A program made the translations under genes and the position numbers. A DNA stretch of 64,000 nucleotides from Cordylochernes scorpioides (taxonomy: Eukaryota > Arthropoda > Arachnida > Pseudoscorpiones > Chernetidae), in contig CP092874.1 of assembly GCA_030710605.1 (NCBI GenBank), positions 24,983,277-25,047,276 of the forward strand. The letters run 5' to 3'. Numbering within the stretch: position 1 is the stretch's first letter; every line of letters starts with the position of its first letter. The notes under the pieces were generated by a model. The model had not been told where the DNA came from, did no database searches, and saw only the letters and a program-made list of their open reading frames with translations. Positions 10,440 through 19,720 of this stretch are shown piece after piece.

Positions 10440-10830
10440 TTACGAAGTTTTGGGACAACCTTGTAATTCTGAAACTTGGCCAATCTAATGATTGGCAACC
10501 CTTGATATAGAACATCAGAGATTAAATCATTCTTCTATAAGAATTCTGTTATAATTTTACCAAGGTTGTTCCAAAAGTTCGTAAACATATTATGATTTAT
10601 ATTTTTCAAGTGTTTAGGAACTTTTGGGACAACCATGGTAATATTGGTAACCTTGGTAAAATTATAACAGAATTCTTATAGAAGAATCATTTAATCTCTG
10701 ATGTTTTATATCAAGGATGGCCAATCAGCAGGTGGACCAAGTTTCAGAATTACAAGGTTGTCCAAAGTTCGTAAACACTTGCAAAATATAAATCATATGT
10801 TTACGAACTCTTTTGGAACAATCTTATATT
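10440..10830. mobile_element. Palindrome of mariner-type MITEs (copy B)
   Basis: Counterpart of 4804-5247: TTTGGGACAACCTTGTAATT ... AATTACAAGGTTGTCC with internal TTCTTATAGAAGAATCATTT pairs. Confidence 0.72.
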
Positions 10831-10944
10831 TGAGGCCAATTATCCTCAAGGTTGGTGTTCTTCCTCAATCAAGATCCTCTAAGATAATCAATACATAGTA
10901 TTCCATTGGTGGTAAGACTTGATTGTCTTGAAATAACACTTGTA

Positions 10945-11210
10945 ATACCTCATATAATATTTACGAACGGAAAAATATGTCCAGGGTAGCCTAGTGGACA
11001 TGACATCTGCCCGGTAAGCGGAACACTGTGGGTTCGATTCCCATCCCTGGACACTTTTATTTTTCCGTTTATAATTACTCTTTACAATTCATCTTTTCAT
11101 CCTTCATCCCTAAGGTTAGAGATAATCGTTATTTCTCCTTAAAAATAAATTTCGATTTTTCGTTTAAAAGAAACACGTGCGGGATAATTTTCAAATGTCG
11201 TTTTACACTT
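10945..11210 (+). mobile_element. tRNA-bearing SINE-like insertion
   Basis: The block shared with 57725-57978 runs from CATATAATATT through the tRNA-like unit, TATTTTTCCGTTTA, CGTTATTTCTCCTTAAAAAT and TTTCGATTTTTCGTTTAAAA to GTCGTTTTACACTT. The copy-A empty site reads ACACTTGCAACTGTCC (5358-5373), while here ACACTTG occurs on both sides (10937 and about 11205), consistent with a short target duplication. Confidence 0.6.
10980..11051 (+). tRNA. tRNA-like sequence (SINE head or pseudo-tRNA)
   Basis: A 72-nt cloverleaf-like sequence: acceptor TCCAGGG/CCCTGGA pairs perfectly, T arm GTGGG-TTCGATT-CCCAT, anticodon stem TCTGC/GCGGA with loop CCGGTAA (formal anticodon GGT). The D stem has mismatches and position 33 is C rather than the nearly invariant T, so I doubt it is a working tRNA. 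Box A (TAGCCTAGTGG) and box B (GGTTCGATTCC) are intact, so pol III transcription is plausible. It is flanked by a perfect 12-bp inverted repeat (AACGGAAAAATA at 10966-10977, complement at 11058-11069). A second copy at 57754-57826 shares the flanks, and copy A of the duplication lacks it. Confidence 0.6.
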
Positions 11211-11221
11211 GCTAATGTCCA

Positions 11222-11312
11222 TCAAGTCAACTTTGTCCAATACGAGGATCGATCCCGTATCGTGGCTATACAAATTCGACAGTTTTTACTATTCGCCCAC
11301 CTACCTTCATGA
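11222..11312 (-). repeat. tRNA-like SINE fragment (copy B)
   Basis: Counterpart of 5370-5462; on the minus strand box-B-like GGGATCGATCCTCG and box-A-like GTGGGCGAATAGT. Confidence 0.45.
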
Positions 11313-11639
11313 TTTGATTTGCATAAGTGATCCGTTTAGGCTTAACATTGTGAGGAATCCCTTTTATAATTGATTAGTAATAACTATATTAGGAAAATTT
11401 AAATGTAGGTAAAGTAAAGCAAACAACTCTTTGTAACGAAATTATATTTTCTGATAATTTATTTAATAAAAGAGGGTTTTTTTTTTCGTTAAGTACAAGT
11501 GATGAGAGAATTATATTACGATGCATTAGCGCGCTGTTCCAATAAAAGACACAATTTGATATTTGCGGAAGAGCGATTGCTCGAAGCATATTATATATTT
11601 ATAATTATATGTAATTCTGCTGTCCTAAAAGCTTATGTT

Positions 11640-11875
11640 CATAGTTTATCTAAAATACCCATTCCAAAAGTCTAGCATCACTATCACTATAAAAGGAAAT
11701 TCCAAAAATGCAATATAAGAGCGGTATGGTAGATTAAACTGGCGAAACCGCTGGGAGGTTTCACCACTGATGAGACAGGCCTTCCCATTAATTTTCCATT
11801 GCAGTAAAGACAGTAGAAATTGTTTTATTTTAAAAAGAATCATACGTGTCTATAATAGTTTCGAATTTTGATGAG
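11640..11875. mobile_element. Foldback-MITE fragment
   Basis: Carries AGCGGTATGGTAGATTAAAC, GGCGAAACCGCTGGGAGG and TTTCCATTGCAGTAAAGACA, ending in the arm AAAGAATCATACGTGTCTAT; same family as 10053-10437. Confidence 0.65.
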
Positions 11876-12261
11876 AGAATTGTGTGTGAATTGAAAAAGT
11901 GAGGTAGTAACAAATAATATTTGAGAAAAGATGCATCTTCTGATCATCCAATCAAGAAAGAGTATTTGGCCAATTCTTCAATAATTAAAAACCAACGATT
12001 AGCTGATATTTATTCCGACAGATGGCGCTAGCCATCAGCAAATTTTATTTGCATAATCGGGAGATGTCTTTTATTTTAATTTATTCACCTGTTCTCAGTA
12101 CAATTTCATTTTTGTTCTATTTTCGAATAATGTTTAGTTTTATTTGCTATTTCCATAAACAGAGAATATTCAATTGAAAATAAATAAAAATCACAGAGAC
12201 ACTATATCTTTAAATCTATTTGTTAAAGTATATAGACTTTTTTCCCTTTATATATAGACAA

Positions 12262-12617
12262 CTAGACGGGTGACCCGGGCTTCGCCCTGGGATTGACCCG
12301 TGTGCATATCTACCCGAGTGATATATATTTAGATAAGATTTTTTTATAATTGTTTGTTATTAGCATTATCTATTTATTTGCATCAGCATAATTTAATCTA
12401 ATCTTTGATAGAGGGCGCTGTTCGTGAGCTAAGTAGAATAATTTGAATATATAGTTTTAATAATTGATTTATATATTTTTTAAAATAGCCTATCGTCTTC
12501 CCCGTATTCTTTTACCTATGTATGGAAATTTTGGTTTGAATTAGTGAACTACTGCGAATTTGTATACCGGACATACAAACAAACAAACATACAAACATTC
12601 ATTTTTATATATATAGA
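12262..12617 (-). mobile_element. Non-autonomous Helitron, 356 bp (copy B)
   Basis: Same TC start, GC hairpin and CTAG end as 6448-6803. The hairpin differs by one base (CCCTGGG in place of CCCCGGG on the plus strand), slightly weakening the stem. Confidence 0.8.
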
Positions 12618-12824
12618 AATAACTATAGAAATTTAATATTTTATATTACTTTTTTCTCTCTCAAGAAGCTTATCCAAAAATAGTTCTCATAAAGACTTGC
12701 AAAAATTTGAAATACCAATATTATTCGCCATAATTTTATACGCTGTTATGTATAATGTCTTTGTATTATGTATAAAGTAATTATATATAAAAAAGTACGT
12801 ATTTATTATTAATTTGTTAACCAG

Positions 12825-12910
12825 ATAATCCTGTTAAAGGACTGACAAGTGCGAAAGCTTGAAAATAAAAGGTTAACACAAGAAACTTAGCCCTGGAAGC
12901 TTTATTTTAT
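12825..12910 (+). ncRNA. Hammerhead-like relic (copy B)
   Basis: CCTGTTAAAGGACTGACAAG then TGCGAAAGC. Compared with copy A it has a core change (CTGTTAA) and a stem-II change, so it looks further decayed. Confidence 0.25.
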
Positions 12911-13442
12911 AAAGTAACTGTATTATTTATTATATTATTTTTATATTATATTATATATTCTCCGTAATATTATTATTCGCGCCTAGTAATAAGAAAAACA
13001 ACTTTTTTTAATGAAAAATACGAACTTTTCGGACAACCTTATAGAATTGAATTTTTTTTTAATTCATAGAGTAATATTTTATTAATATTTAAAACAATTT
13101 GACCACAAGGAACAGCTTGTTATTAAAGCCTGGAGTTCTGTGAAAAGAGGACGAAATGTGTGGGATTCCCTGAAACTAGAACGGAATGTGTCAGAGAATG
13201 GTTTCTACATATGTGTGGAATAAATTAATTTTTTTACTACTCTGTGTGGGAAATGTAGAACGGGGGAACATCCTTTTTAATCCTTTCACACAGCTCGTTA
13301 AAACAATTGATTTTCATTGATATTTTAACGTTTTTTTTTTAAATAACCACCACATTGTCTTAATAGTTATTTAGCTTTTTAACTATTTGTATCTGTTTTG
13401 CTCTTCGTTGTAAAATGGGTGCCGTTGCCACGTTAGTAGTTA

Positions 13443-13643
13443 GTGCCATATCCAGATGGCACAAGAACCTATAGAACATGCAACAACTGTCCTGGTGTGG
13501 AACTAACACCTACCTACATATCCTCATGTCCAGCAATGGCCGCAGCCTTGCATAAAATTGACATGGACCCAGAGCAGCAGCTTTACATACCCAAGATAGT
13601 GGACATTGCTGCTGCTGTGATAGAGATGTATGGAGACATCTGA
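13443..13643 (+). pseudogene. LINE ORF2 C-terminal fragment
   Basis: An open frame of 66 codons starting from GTG. It contains RTYRTCNNCPGVELTPTYIS and SCPAMAAALHKI and ends EMYGDI-stop. The Cys/His-poor knuckle CNNCPGVELTPTYISSCP followed by a helical tail matches the C-terminal region after the RT/RNase H part of arthropod Jockey-type LINE polyproteins (family knowledge from memory, not searched). The upstream RT is absent in this window, so this is a 5'-truncated copy. Downstream the tail is triplicated. Confidence 0.6.
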
Positions 13644-13910
13644 GGCTCTTCATTGGACATGACAACAACAACAGAAAATTGACAAGGACCCAGAACAGCA
13701 GGTTTACACACCCAAGATAGAGAACATTGCTGTGATAGAGATGCATGGAGACATCTGAGGCTCTTCATTGTTCACGGCAACAACAACAACAGAAAATTGA
13801 CATGGACCCAGAGCAGCCGTTTAACACACCTAAGATAGTGGACATTGCTGCTGCTGCTGTGATAGAGATGTATGGAGACATCTGAGGCTCTTCATTGGAC
13901 ACGACAACAT
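13553..13910 (+). repeat. Triplicated LINE 3' tail
   Basis: The final segment (ATTGACATGGACCCAGAGCA ... GAGGCTCTTCATTGGACA plus (CAA)n) occurs three times in tandem: 13556-13672, 13673-13790 and 13793-13910. Copy A has one. Each unit carries the last codons, the stop and the CAA-rich tail. Confidence 0.75.
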
Positions 13911-14049
13911 CAACAACAATTTGTATCTTTTACTCTTATATACAAAATTTAATAAAGTGGAAAGTTTTTTATTTCGCCGGTCGTCTGTTTTGTTTTTGTT
14001 TTTTTGTTTATTTTTGAATGAGACAGTCAATTTTAAGAAATTTAAATTA

Positions 14050-14155
14050 TTTTTTGGCTAGTATGATTCTTTTTTTAATCAATTTTCTACTGCCCTTACT
14101 GCAATGATAAAATAATGGGAGGGCCTGGCTCATCAGTGGTGACCCCTCCCAGTAA
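14050..14155. mobile_element. Foldback-MITE fragment (copy B)
   Basis: CTACTGCCCTTACTGCAATG, then GGGAGGGCCTGGCTCATCAG and CCCTCCC; counterpart of 7985-8100. Confidence 0.65.
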
Positions 14156-14435
14156 ATTTTGTTAACACTTGGTTATCTCGTGTATCTTCAATAAAGTCAC
14201 TGTTGTATCAAAAAGATTTTAGAGTTATTGTCTGAATCCCGATAAACATGCTGAAAGCTACAACTTCCTTAAGTTTTGTCCATGAGTGTAGTTTATCATT
14301 CCAAGCTGTTTGCGAAGTAAGTGGAGGGGAGAAGAGGGAGACTGTGAAGTGGTGTCAATTGAGGTCGCATGACCCATACATCACAGCTGATATTCTGGTC
14401 CCGGCGGCTACTGCTGACTCAAACTTCTCACTCTA

Positions 14436-15752
14436 GCTGGGCGACTTTCTTCTTACCTCCCGTGTTGTCTGTGGGGAGTGTAGCTGGGCGACTTTCTTCT
14501 TACCTCCCGTGTTGTCTGTGGGGAGTGTAGCTGGGCGACTTTCTTCTTACCTCCCGTGTTGTCTGTGGGGAGTGTAGCTGGGCCACTGTCTTCTTACCTC
14601 CCGTGTTGTCTGTGGGGAGTGTAGCTGGGTGACTGTCTTCTTACCTCCCGTGTTGTCTGTGGGGAGTTTAGCTGGGCGACTGTCTTCTTACCTCCCGTGT
14701 TGTCTGTGGGGAGTGTAGCTGGGCGACTGTCTTCTTACCTCCCGTGTTGTCTGTGGGGAGTGTAGATGGGCGACTGTCTTCTTACCTCCCGTGTTGTTTG
14801 TGGGGAGTGTAGCTGGACGACTGTCTTCTTACCTCCCGTGTTGTCTGTGGGGAGTGTAGCTGGGCGACTGTCTTCTTACCTCCCGTGTTGTCTGTGGGGA
14901 GTGTAGCTGGGCGACTGTCTTCTTACCTCCCGTGTTGTCTGTGGGGAGTGTAGCTGGGCGACTGTCTTCTTACCCCCCGTGCTGTCTGTGGGGAGTGTAG
15001 CTGGGCGACTGTCTTCTTACCTCCCGTGCTGTCTGTGGGGAGTGTAGCTGGGCGACTGTCTTCTTACCTCCCGTGTTGTCTGTGGGGAGTTTAGCTGGGC
15101 GACTGTCTTCTTACCTCCCGTGTTGTCTGTGGGGAGTGTAGCTGGGCGACTGTCTTCTTACCTCCCGTGTTGTCTGTGGGGAGTGTAGATGGGCGACTGT
15201 CTTCTTACCTCCCGTGTTGTTTGTGGGGAGTGTAGCTGGACGACTGTCTTCTTACCTCCCGTGTTGTCTGTGGGGAGTGTAGCTGGGCGACTGTCTTCTT
15301 ACCTCCCGTGTTGTCTGTGGGGAGTGTAGCTGGGCGACTGTCTTCTTACCTCCCGTGTTGTCTGTGGGGAGTGTAGCTGGGCGACTGTCTTCTTACCCCC
15401 CGTGCTGTCTGTGGGGAGTGTAGCTGGGCGACTGTCTTCTTACCTCCCGTGCTGTCTGTGGGGAGTGTAGCTGGGCGACTGTCTTCTTACCTCCCGTGTT
15501 GGCTGTGGGGAGTGTAGCTGGGCGACTGTCTTCTTACCTCCCGTGTTGCCTGTGGGGAGTGTAGCTGGGCGACTGTCTTCTTACCTCCCGTGTTGGCTGG
15601 GGGGAGTGTAGCTGGGCGACTGTCTTCTTACCTCCCGTGTTGGCTGGGGGGAGTGTAGCTGGGCGACTGTCTTCTTACCTCCCGTGTTGTCTGTGGGGAG
15701 TGTAGCTGGGCGACTGTCTTCTTACCTCCCGTGTTGTCTGTGGGGAGTGTAG
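14436..15752. repeat. 47-bp minisatellite, left part
   Basis: About 28 units of the same 47-bp sequence as 8606-9016. Variants (AGATGG, TTGTTTG, TACCCCCCGTGC) recur in blocks: the order at about 14760-15010 is repeated at 15180-15450, showing higher-order duplication. Interrupted by the KH retrotransposon and continued at 18794-19720. Confidence 0.93.
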
Positions 15753-15754
15753 AT

Positions 15755-16046
15755 TGTTCTACCGCGTTAGGGTAAAGGTTCGAGCTGCAGTGAGAACTAT
15801 AAATTAATAATTTATATTTTAATAAGTGTCCAAAAATTACATACAATTATAAGAAGCAGATGGAGTACAGTTTTTACTCCACCAGCGCCTAGAGTATTAT
15901 ATAATAGAAGGAACCGCTGCAGGTTGCATCGACGCGCGGTAAACACCCGCTGACATCAGGCGGAGTTCGAAAAGTGCGCGCGCAGGCCGGCTGGCCAGCC
16001 GCCGGCGTCCCAGGCCAGCGTCGCCCGCTGGCATCCTCTTATCTCA
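15755..16046 (-). repeat. 3' LTR of the KH element
   Basis: 292 bp. It carries TATATAATA (minus strand, about 15895-15905) as a candidate TATA box, and encodes the last ~30 residues of the element's ORF, whose stop is at 15956. Confidence 0.9.
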
Positions 16047-18412
16047 TGCCCCCCCTGGAGATTGGGACTTGGGACCGATCCAACGTAGTTGCTATAATGC
16101 GGGTTCGGTTCTCGGGTTCGAGGGGATAAGGTCTGCTGATGTTGAGCTGAGTTGGGTGGGGTGGTGTACGGTGGAGGCACGAAAGGTCGTAAGAATCTGC
16201 GATTACGGCGAAGAAGGCGTCCGGCGTCGGTCCGGATGAGGTAGCTGCGACCGCATGGAAGTTGTTCGAGAACCTTAGCAAGGAGGGTCCAATGTTTTGT
16301 GCGGTGATCCTGGACAAGGACTATTGCTCCCACTTCCAAATGTGAGAGTGGCTTGGCGTTGCGATTGTATCGCTTTCGGAAGGAATGTTCTCTTACATTT
16401 TGCTGCAAGAGGTACTGGGCCATCTGGATCTGCTGGGGCGTGCCAGAGATGGTGATGACCCGTTCGTTGCTACCAGGTTGAGACTCATCTATGGTGATCC
16501 CCGCACCAGACTCGCGCCGGATCTTCCTGATGCGTTGACCACCTTTCCCAATGATGGCCCCGGCGAGATCATTTGGTATAGTGACTTGTGATGAGCCTTT
16601 TTTCGGGACGACTACCATAGAATGGCACCAATCGATGGCTTCGCCGACGGGTACCTGTTCGATTATCCCTTTCGCCAACATGGTATCGAGTTGAGTTTTG
16701 ACGGGGTCTCTCCAGTGAAAGGGAACGTCGTATGCCCGGTAGCGTTTGCAAGGAACGGCATCTTTAACTAGTTCGATAGACATGGGGGGTCCTTGCATGG
16801 GTTTTAACACTGTGTCGTCGAACGCTCTAGCATAATGGGTAAGGATAGACTGCTTATCGATCTCATTGGCTCTCACCGGGGTCGGCGGGAACGTTAGAAC
16901 TTGTCCGTTGGTTATGGCATTGACGATCATTGAATGGGGCCAGTTATCCGGCAGAAGTCCTAAGGCTTTGCATCCGCTCTTGCTCAAGAGAGGGGCGTTC
17001 AGGTGCTTGCAGACTCCAACGGTAGTACTGTATGTTTTCCCGTTGAGATGCAGTGCCGCGACGAACGATCCACAAGGACTTAAGCTGATGCCGTTGGCTC
17101 CTACGCAAGGGACGTTCTTCGGGTTGAGTGCTGATCGGGTCTGCTCATCCAGTAACAGGAATTCTGATTCTGGGATTAGATCCAGATCTGACCCCGGGTC
17201 CGCCAGCCAACGGATTTGGTGTAACATATGGTTGATATCGGTCGGAATGGTTATGAGTTCGTTGCGTACTCCAGCTGCAACAACTGTGTTTGAGGGTCCT
17301 GGTTGGGACTGATTGTTTCTGGTTGCGGGTGGCGGGATCTTAGGTTTGGTTGTGGGTTTCCGTTTCAGTTGTCGGCAAACCCTTCCGTAATGCCCGGTGA
17401 TGCCGCATTTGTTACACTCTATGTCTTTTGCTGGGCACTGGTCACGGCGGTGTCTTGGGTTAGCCCCACAACCGGAGCAGGGGTCGTTAGGATCATAGGG
17501 TTTTTGAAAGAAACGGTTGGCCTTAGGTGAGGTTTCAGACGAGCTGGCTTGTTGATGCTTGTAGGTTGATGGTGCACGTCTGGTTGCAATGAAGGCTTCA
17601 GGGGAGGTGGTTGGGGAGGGTGAAAGAGTCGCGCCCACGGCGGTAGCACTCTCATGTGCGAGGCAAATTGAGAGGACTCGGTCCAGGGAGAGGTCGGAAT
17701 TGTACTGCTCCGCCAGTACTTTTCGTTGGAGGTCTTTATCAAACAGGCCACATATTAACCTGTCACGGATACGGAGTTGCTGTTGATAACCAGCAAGGGC
17801 AAACGTTTTCCCACAAGCTCTTTTTGTGCATATTGTAATACACGGGTCGCCGCATGTGCTGCACTTAAAATCCAGCTCATGTGCACACGAGTCATCAAGA
17901 GCTTTAAGGGCTGCGAAGTAGCGATCCACCGATTCTCCGGTTTGTTGGTCCCTACGATGAAAATCTTGCCGATCAAGGAGGGGGTTTCGCTTCTTGCGTA
18001 GGTAGGCCTCGAGAGCATTCACGGCTTCATCGAGGGTGGTGGTGGTAGAAATATGAAGGCGGCCTGATTGCCAAAGGATGGTCCATTCGGAATGGAGGGC
18101 GGCACGCAAAGTCACTTGCTGTGTGGATAGCGGGAAGGTGGCTACTTGTTGGGCGTCCACGTAGTCGTTCCAACGTTGTTTCCAAACGCGGAAAAGAGAC
18201 ATCGTCAACTCCTCCGGGGAAGCCAGTTTAGGAAGCTGGATGATTTTTGTGGCGTCGTGAGGGGGAGCTCCTAATGGGACAGTCGGTGTCGGATTCCGAG
18301 TAGCCATCTGCTGCAACAGTGCGGCTATGGACCTGAGGATGTCGGTGCTGGTCGGCGAGGCAGGGTTCTCTGGAGGGGTTTGGGATGGTCGGCGATTCCT
18401 TCTTGAGGGCAT
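15956..18412 (-). CDS. Gag-protease-like-KH-integrase tail fusion protein
   Basis: 818 codons, uninterrupted, from ATG at 18412. Order: gag-like region with a Cys-rich insert near residues 180-200 ([17 protein letters not shown]); two zinc knuckles at about 311-345 (CSGCG..., [14 protein letters not shown]); a retropepsin-like site at about 404 reading DPGSD where DTGS/A is usual, so protease activity is doubtful; the RT N-terminal fingers ending MVVVPKKG at about 604. Then a KH domain at about 606-672 ([19 protein letters not shown], GxxG loop GKGG, ending AQYLLQQNV) matching the third KH domain of hnRNP K. Then the integrase C-terminal tail ([20 protein letters not shown]). RT catalytic aspartates, RNase H and the integrase core are absent. 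The KH segment likely binds C-rich single-stranded nucleic acid, by family knowledge. The element needs enzymes in trans; the KH domain could add RNA binding to Gag. Confidence 0.9.
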   Translation of the reverse strand: MPSRRNRRPSQTPPENPASPTSTDILRSIAALLQQMATRNPTPTVPLGAPPHDATKIIQLPKLASPEELTMSLFRVWKQRWNDYVDAQQVATFPLSTQQVTLRAALHSEWTILWQSGRLHISTTTTLDEAVNALEAYLRKKRNPLLDRQDFHRRDQQTGESVDRYFAALKALDDSCAHELDFKCSTCGDPCITICTKRACGKTFALAGYQQQLRIRDRLICGLFDKDLQRKVLAEQYNSDLSLDRVLSICLAHESATAVGATLSPSPTTSPEAFIATRRAPSTYKHQQASSSETSPKANRFFQKPYDPNDPCSGCGANPRHRRDQCPAKDIECNKCGITGHYGRVCRQLKRKPTTKPKIPPPATRNNQSQPGPSNTVVAAGVRNELITIPTDINHMLHQIRWLADPGSDLDLIPESEFLLLDEQTRSALNPKNVPCVGANGISLSPCGSFVAALHLNGKTYSTTVGVCKHLNAPLLSKSGCKALGLLPDNWPHSMIVNAITNGQVLTFPPTPVRANEIDKQSILTHYARAFDDTVLKPMQGPPMSIELVKDAVPCKRYRAYDVPFHWRDPVKTQLDTMLAKGIIEQVPVGEAIDWCHSMVVVPKKGSSQVTIPNDLAGAIIGKGGQRIRKIRRESGAGITIDESQPGSNERVITISGTPQQIQMAQYLLQQNVREHSFRKRYNRNAKPLSHLEVGAIVLVQDHRTKHWTLLAKVLEQLPCGRSYLIRTDAGRLLRRNRRFLRPFVPPPYTTPPNSAQHQQTLSPRTREPNPHYSNYVGSVPSPNLQGGHEIRGCQRATLAWDAGGWPAGLRAHFSNSA

Positions 18413-18472
18413 CTTGATTACAAATTGTCACTGAGCTGTCACTTAAAAAAACGGCTATAATTAACCGAATGT

Positions 18473-18483
18473 CGACTGCGCCA
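18473..18483 (-). promoter_or_regulatory. Primer-binding site (tRNA-Ser type)
   Basis: Minus strand TGGCGCAGTCG directly inside the 5' LTR, complementary to a tRNA ending CGACTGCG-CCA. The same site occurs in the gypsy element at 47601. Confidence 0.8.
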
Positions 18484-18788
18484 TGTTCTACCGCGTTAGG
18501 GTAAAGGTTCGAGCTGCAGTGAGAACTATAAATTAATAATTTATATTTTAATAAGTGTCCAAAAATTACATACAATTATAAGAAGCAGATGGAGTACAGT
18601 TTTTACTCCACCAGCGCCTAGAGTATTATATAATAGAAGGAACCGCTGCAGGTTGTATCGACGCGCGGTAAACACCCGCTGACATCAGGCGGAGTTCGAA
18701 AAGTGCGCGCGCAGCCTGCGCGCGCAGGCCGGCTGGCCAGCCGCCGGCGTCCCAGGCCAGCGTCGCCCGCTGGCATCCTCTTATCTCA
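18484..18788 (-). repeat. 5' LTR of the KH element
   Basis: 305 bp. Identical to the other LTR except one substitution (GTTGTATCG against GTTGCATCG) and an extra 13-bp tandem duplication in the GCGCGCGCAG stretch. Confidence 0.9.
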
Positions 18789-18793
18789 TAGAT

Positions 18794-19720
18794 GGGCGAC
18801 TGTCTTCTTACCTCCCGTGTTGTCTGTGGGGAGTGTAGCTGGGCGACTGTCTTCTTACCCCCCGTGCTGTCTGTGGGGAGTGTAGCTGGGCGACTGTCTT
18901 CTTACCTCCCGTGTTGGCTGTGGGGAGTGTAGCTGGGCGACTGTCTTCTTACCTCCCGTGTTGTCTGTGGGGAGTGTAGCTGGGCGACTGTCTTCTTACC
19001 TCCCGTGTTGTCTGTGGGGAGTGTAGATGGGCGACTGTCTTCTTACCTCCCGTGTTGTCTGTGGGGAGTGTAGCTGGACGACTGTCTTCTTACCTCCCGT
19101 GTTGTCTGTGGGGAGTGTAGCTGGGCGACTGTCTTCTTACCTCCCGTGTTGTCTGTGGGGAGTGTAGCTGGGCGACTGTCTTCTTACCTCCCGTGTTGTC
19201 TGTGGGGAGTGTAGCTGGGCGACTGTCTTCTTACCCCCCGTGCTGTCTGTGAGGAGTGTAGCTGGGCGACTGTCTTCTTACCTCCCGTGTTGTCTGTGGG
19301 GAGTGTAGCTGGGCGACTGTCTTCTTACCTCCCGTGTTGGCTGTGGGGAGTGTAGCTGGGCGACTGTCTTCTTACCTCCCGTGTTGCCTGTGGGGAGTGT
19401 AGCTGGGCGACTGTCTTCTTACCTCCCGTGTTGGCTGGGGGGAGTGTAGCTGGGCGACTGTCTTCTTACCTCCCGTGTTGTCTGTGGGGAGTATAGCTGG
19501 GCGACTGTCTTCTTACCTCCCGTGTTGTCTGTGGGGAGTATAGCTGGGCGACTGTCTTCTTACCTCCCGTGTTGTCTGTGGGGAGTGTAGCTGGGCGAGT
19601 GTCTTCTTACCTCCCGTGTTGTCTGTGGGGAGTGTAGCTGGGCGACTGGCTTCTTACCTCCCGTGTTGTCTGCGGGGAGTGTAGCTGGGCGACTGTCTTC
19701 TTACCCCGTATGTTGTCTGT
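18794..19720. repeat. 47-bp minisatellite, right part
   Basis: About 20 units, the continuation of 14436-15752. The right end decays into ACCCCGTATGTTGTCTGTAC. Confidence 0.93.

Larger units (their letters stand above)
9117..15752. repeat. Segmental duplication, copy B
   Basis: Second copy of the ~6-kb block. Relative to copy A it has extra insertions (9478-9655 MITE, 10053-10437 foldback, 10945-11210 tRNA-bearing SINE), only one 41-bp unit (9765-9812), one MITE-end unit, a tandem triplication of the LINE tail, and a much longer 47-bp array. Confidence 0.85.
15750..18793 (-). mobile_element. LTR retrotransposon carrying a KH domain
   Basis: Complete element on the minus strand, inserted in the 47-bp array. 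LTRs 15755-16046 and 18484-18788 start TG and end CA; target duplication TAGAT at 15750-15754 and 18789-18793. The primer-binding site at 18473-18483 (TGGCGCAGTCG on the minus strand) fits the 3' end of a tRNA-Ser. A polypurine tract (CCAGGGGGGGCA) abuts the 3' LTR at about 16047-16058. One ORF fills the interior. Apart from a 13-bp duplication the LTRs differ by about one base, so the insertion is recent. GC-richer than its surroundings. Confidence 0.93.

Noticed and set aside
10980-11051. Functional tRNA-Thr (GGT)
   Set aside because: C33, D-stem mismatches, dispersed copies with shared flanks, and an extra anticodon-loop base in the second copy favour a SINE head or pseudo-tRNA.
16390-16590. 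KH segment as an exon of a host hnRNP K gene
   Set aside because: It lies inside one ORF flanked by gag and integrase-tail sequences, LTRs and a target duplication, with no splice sites.
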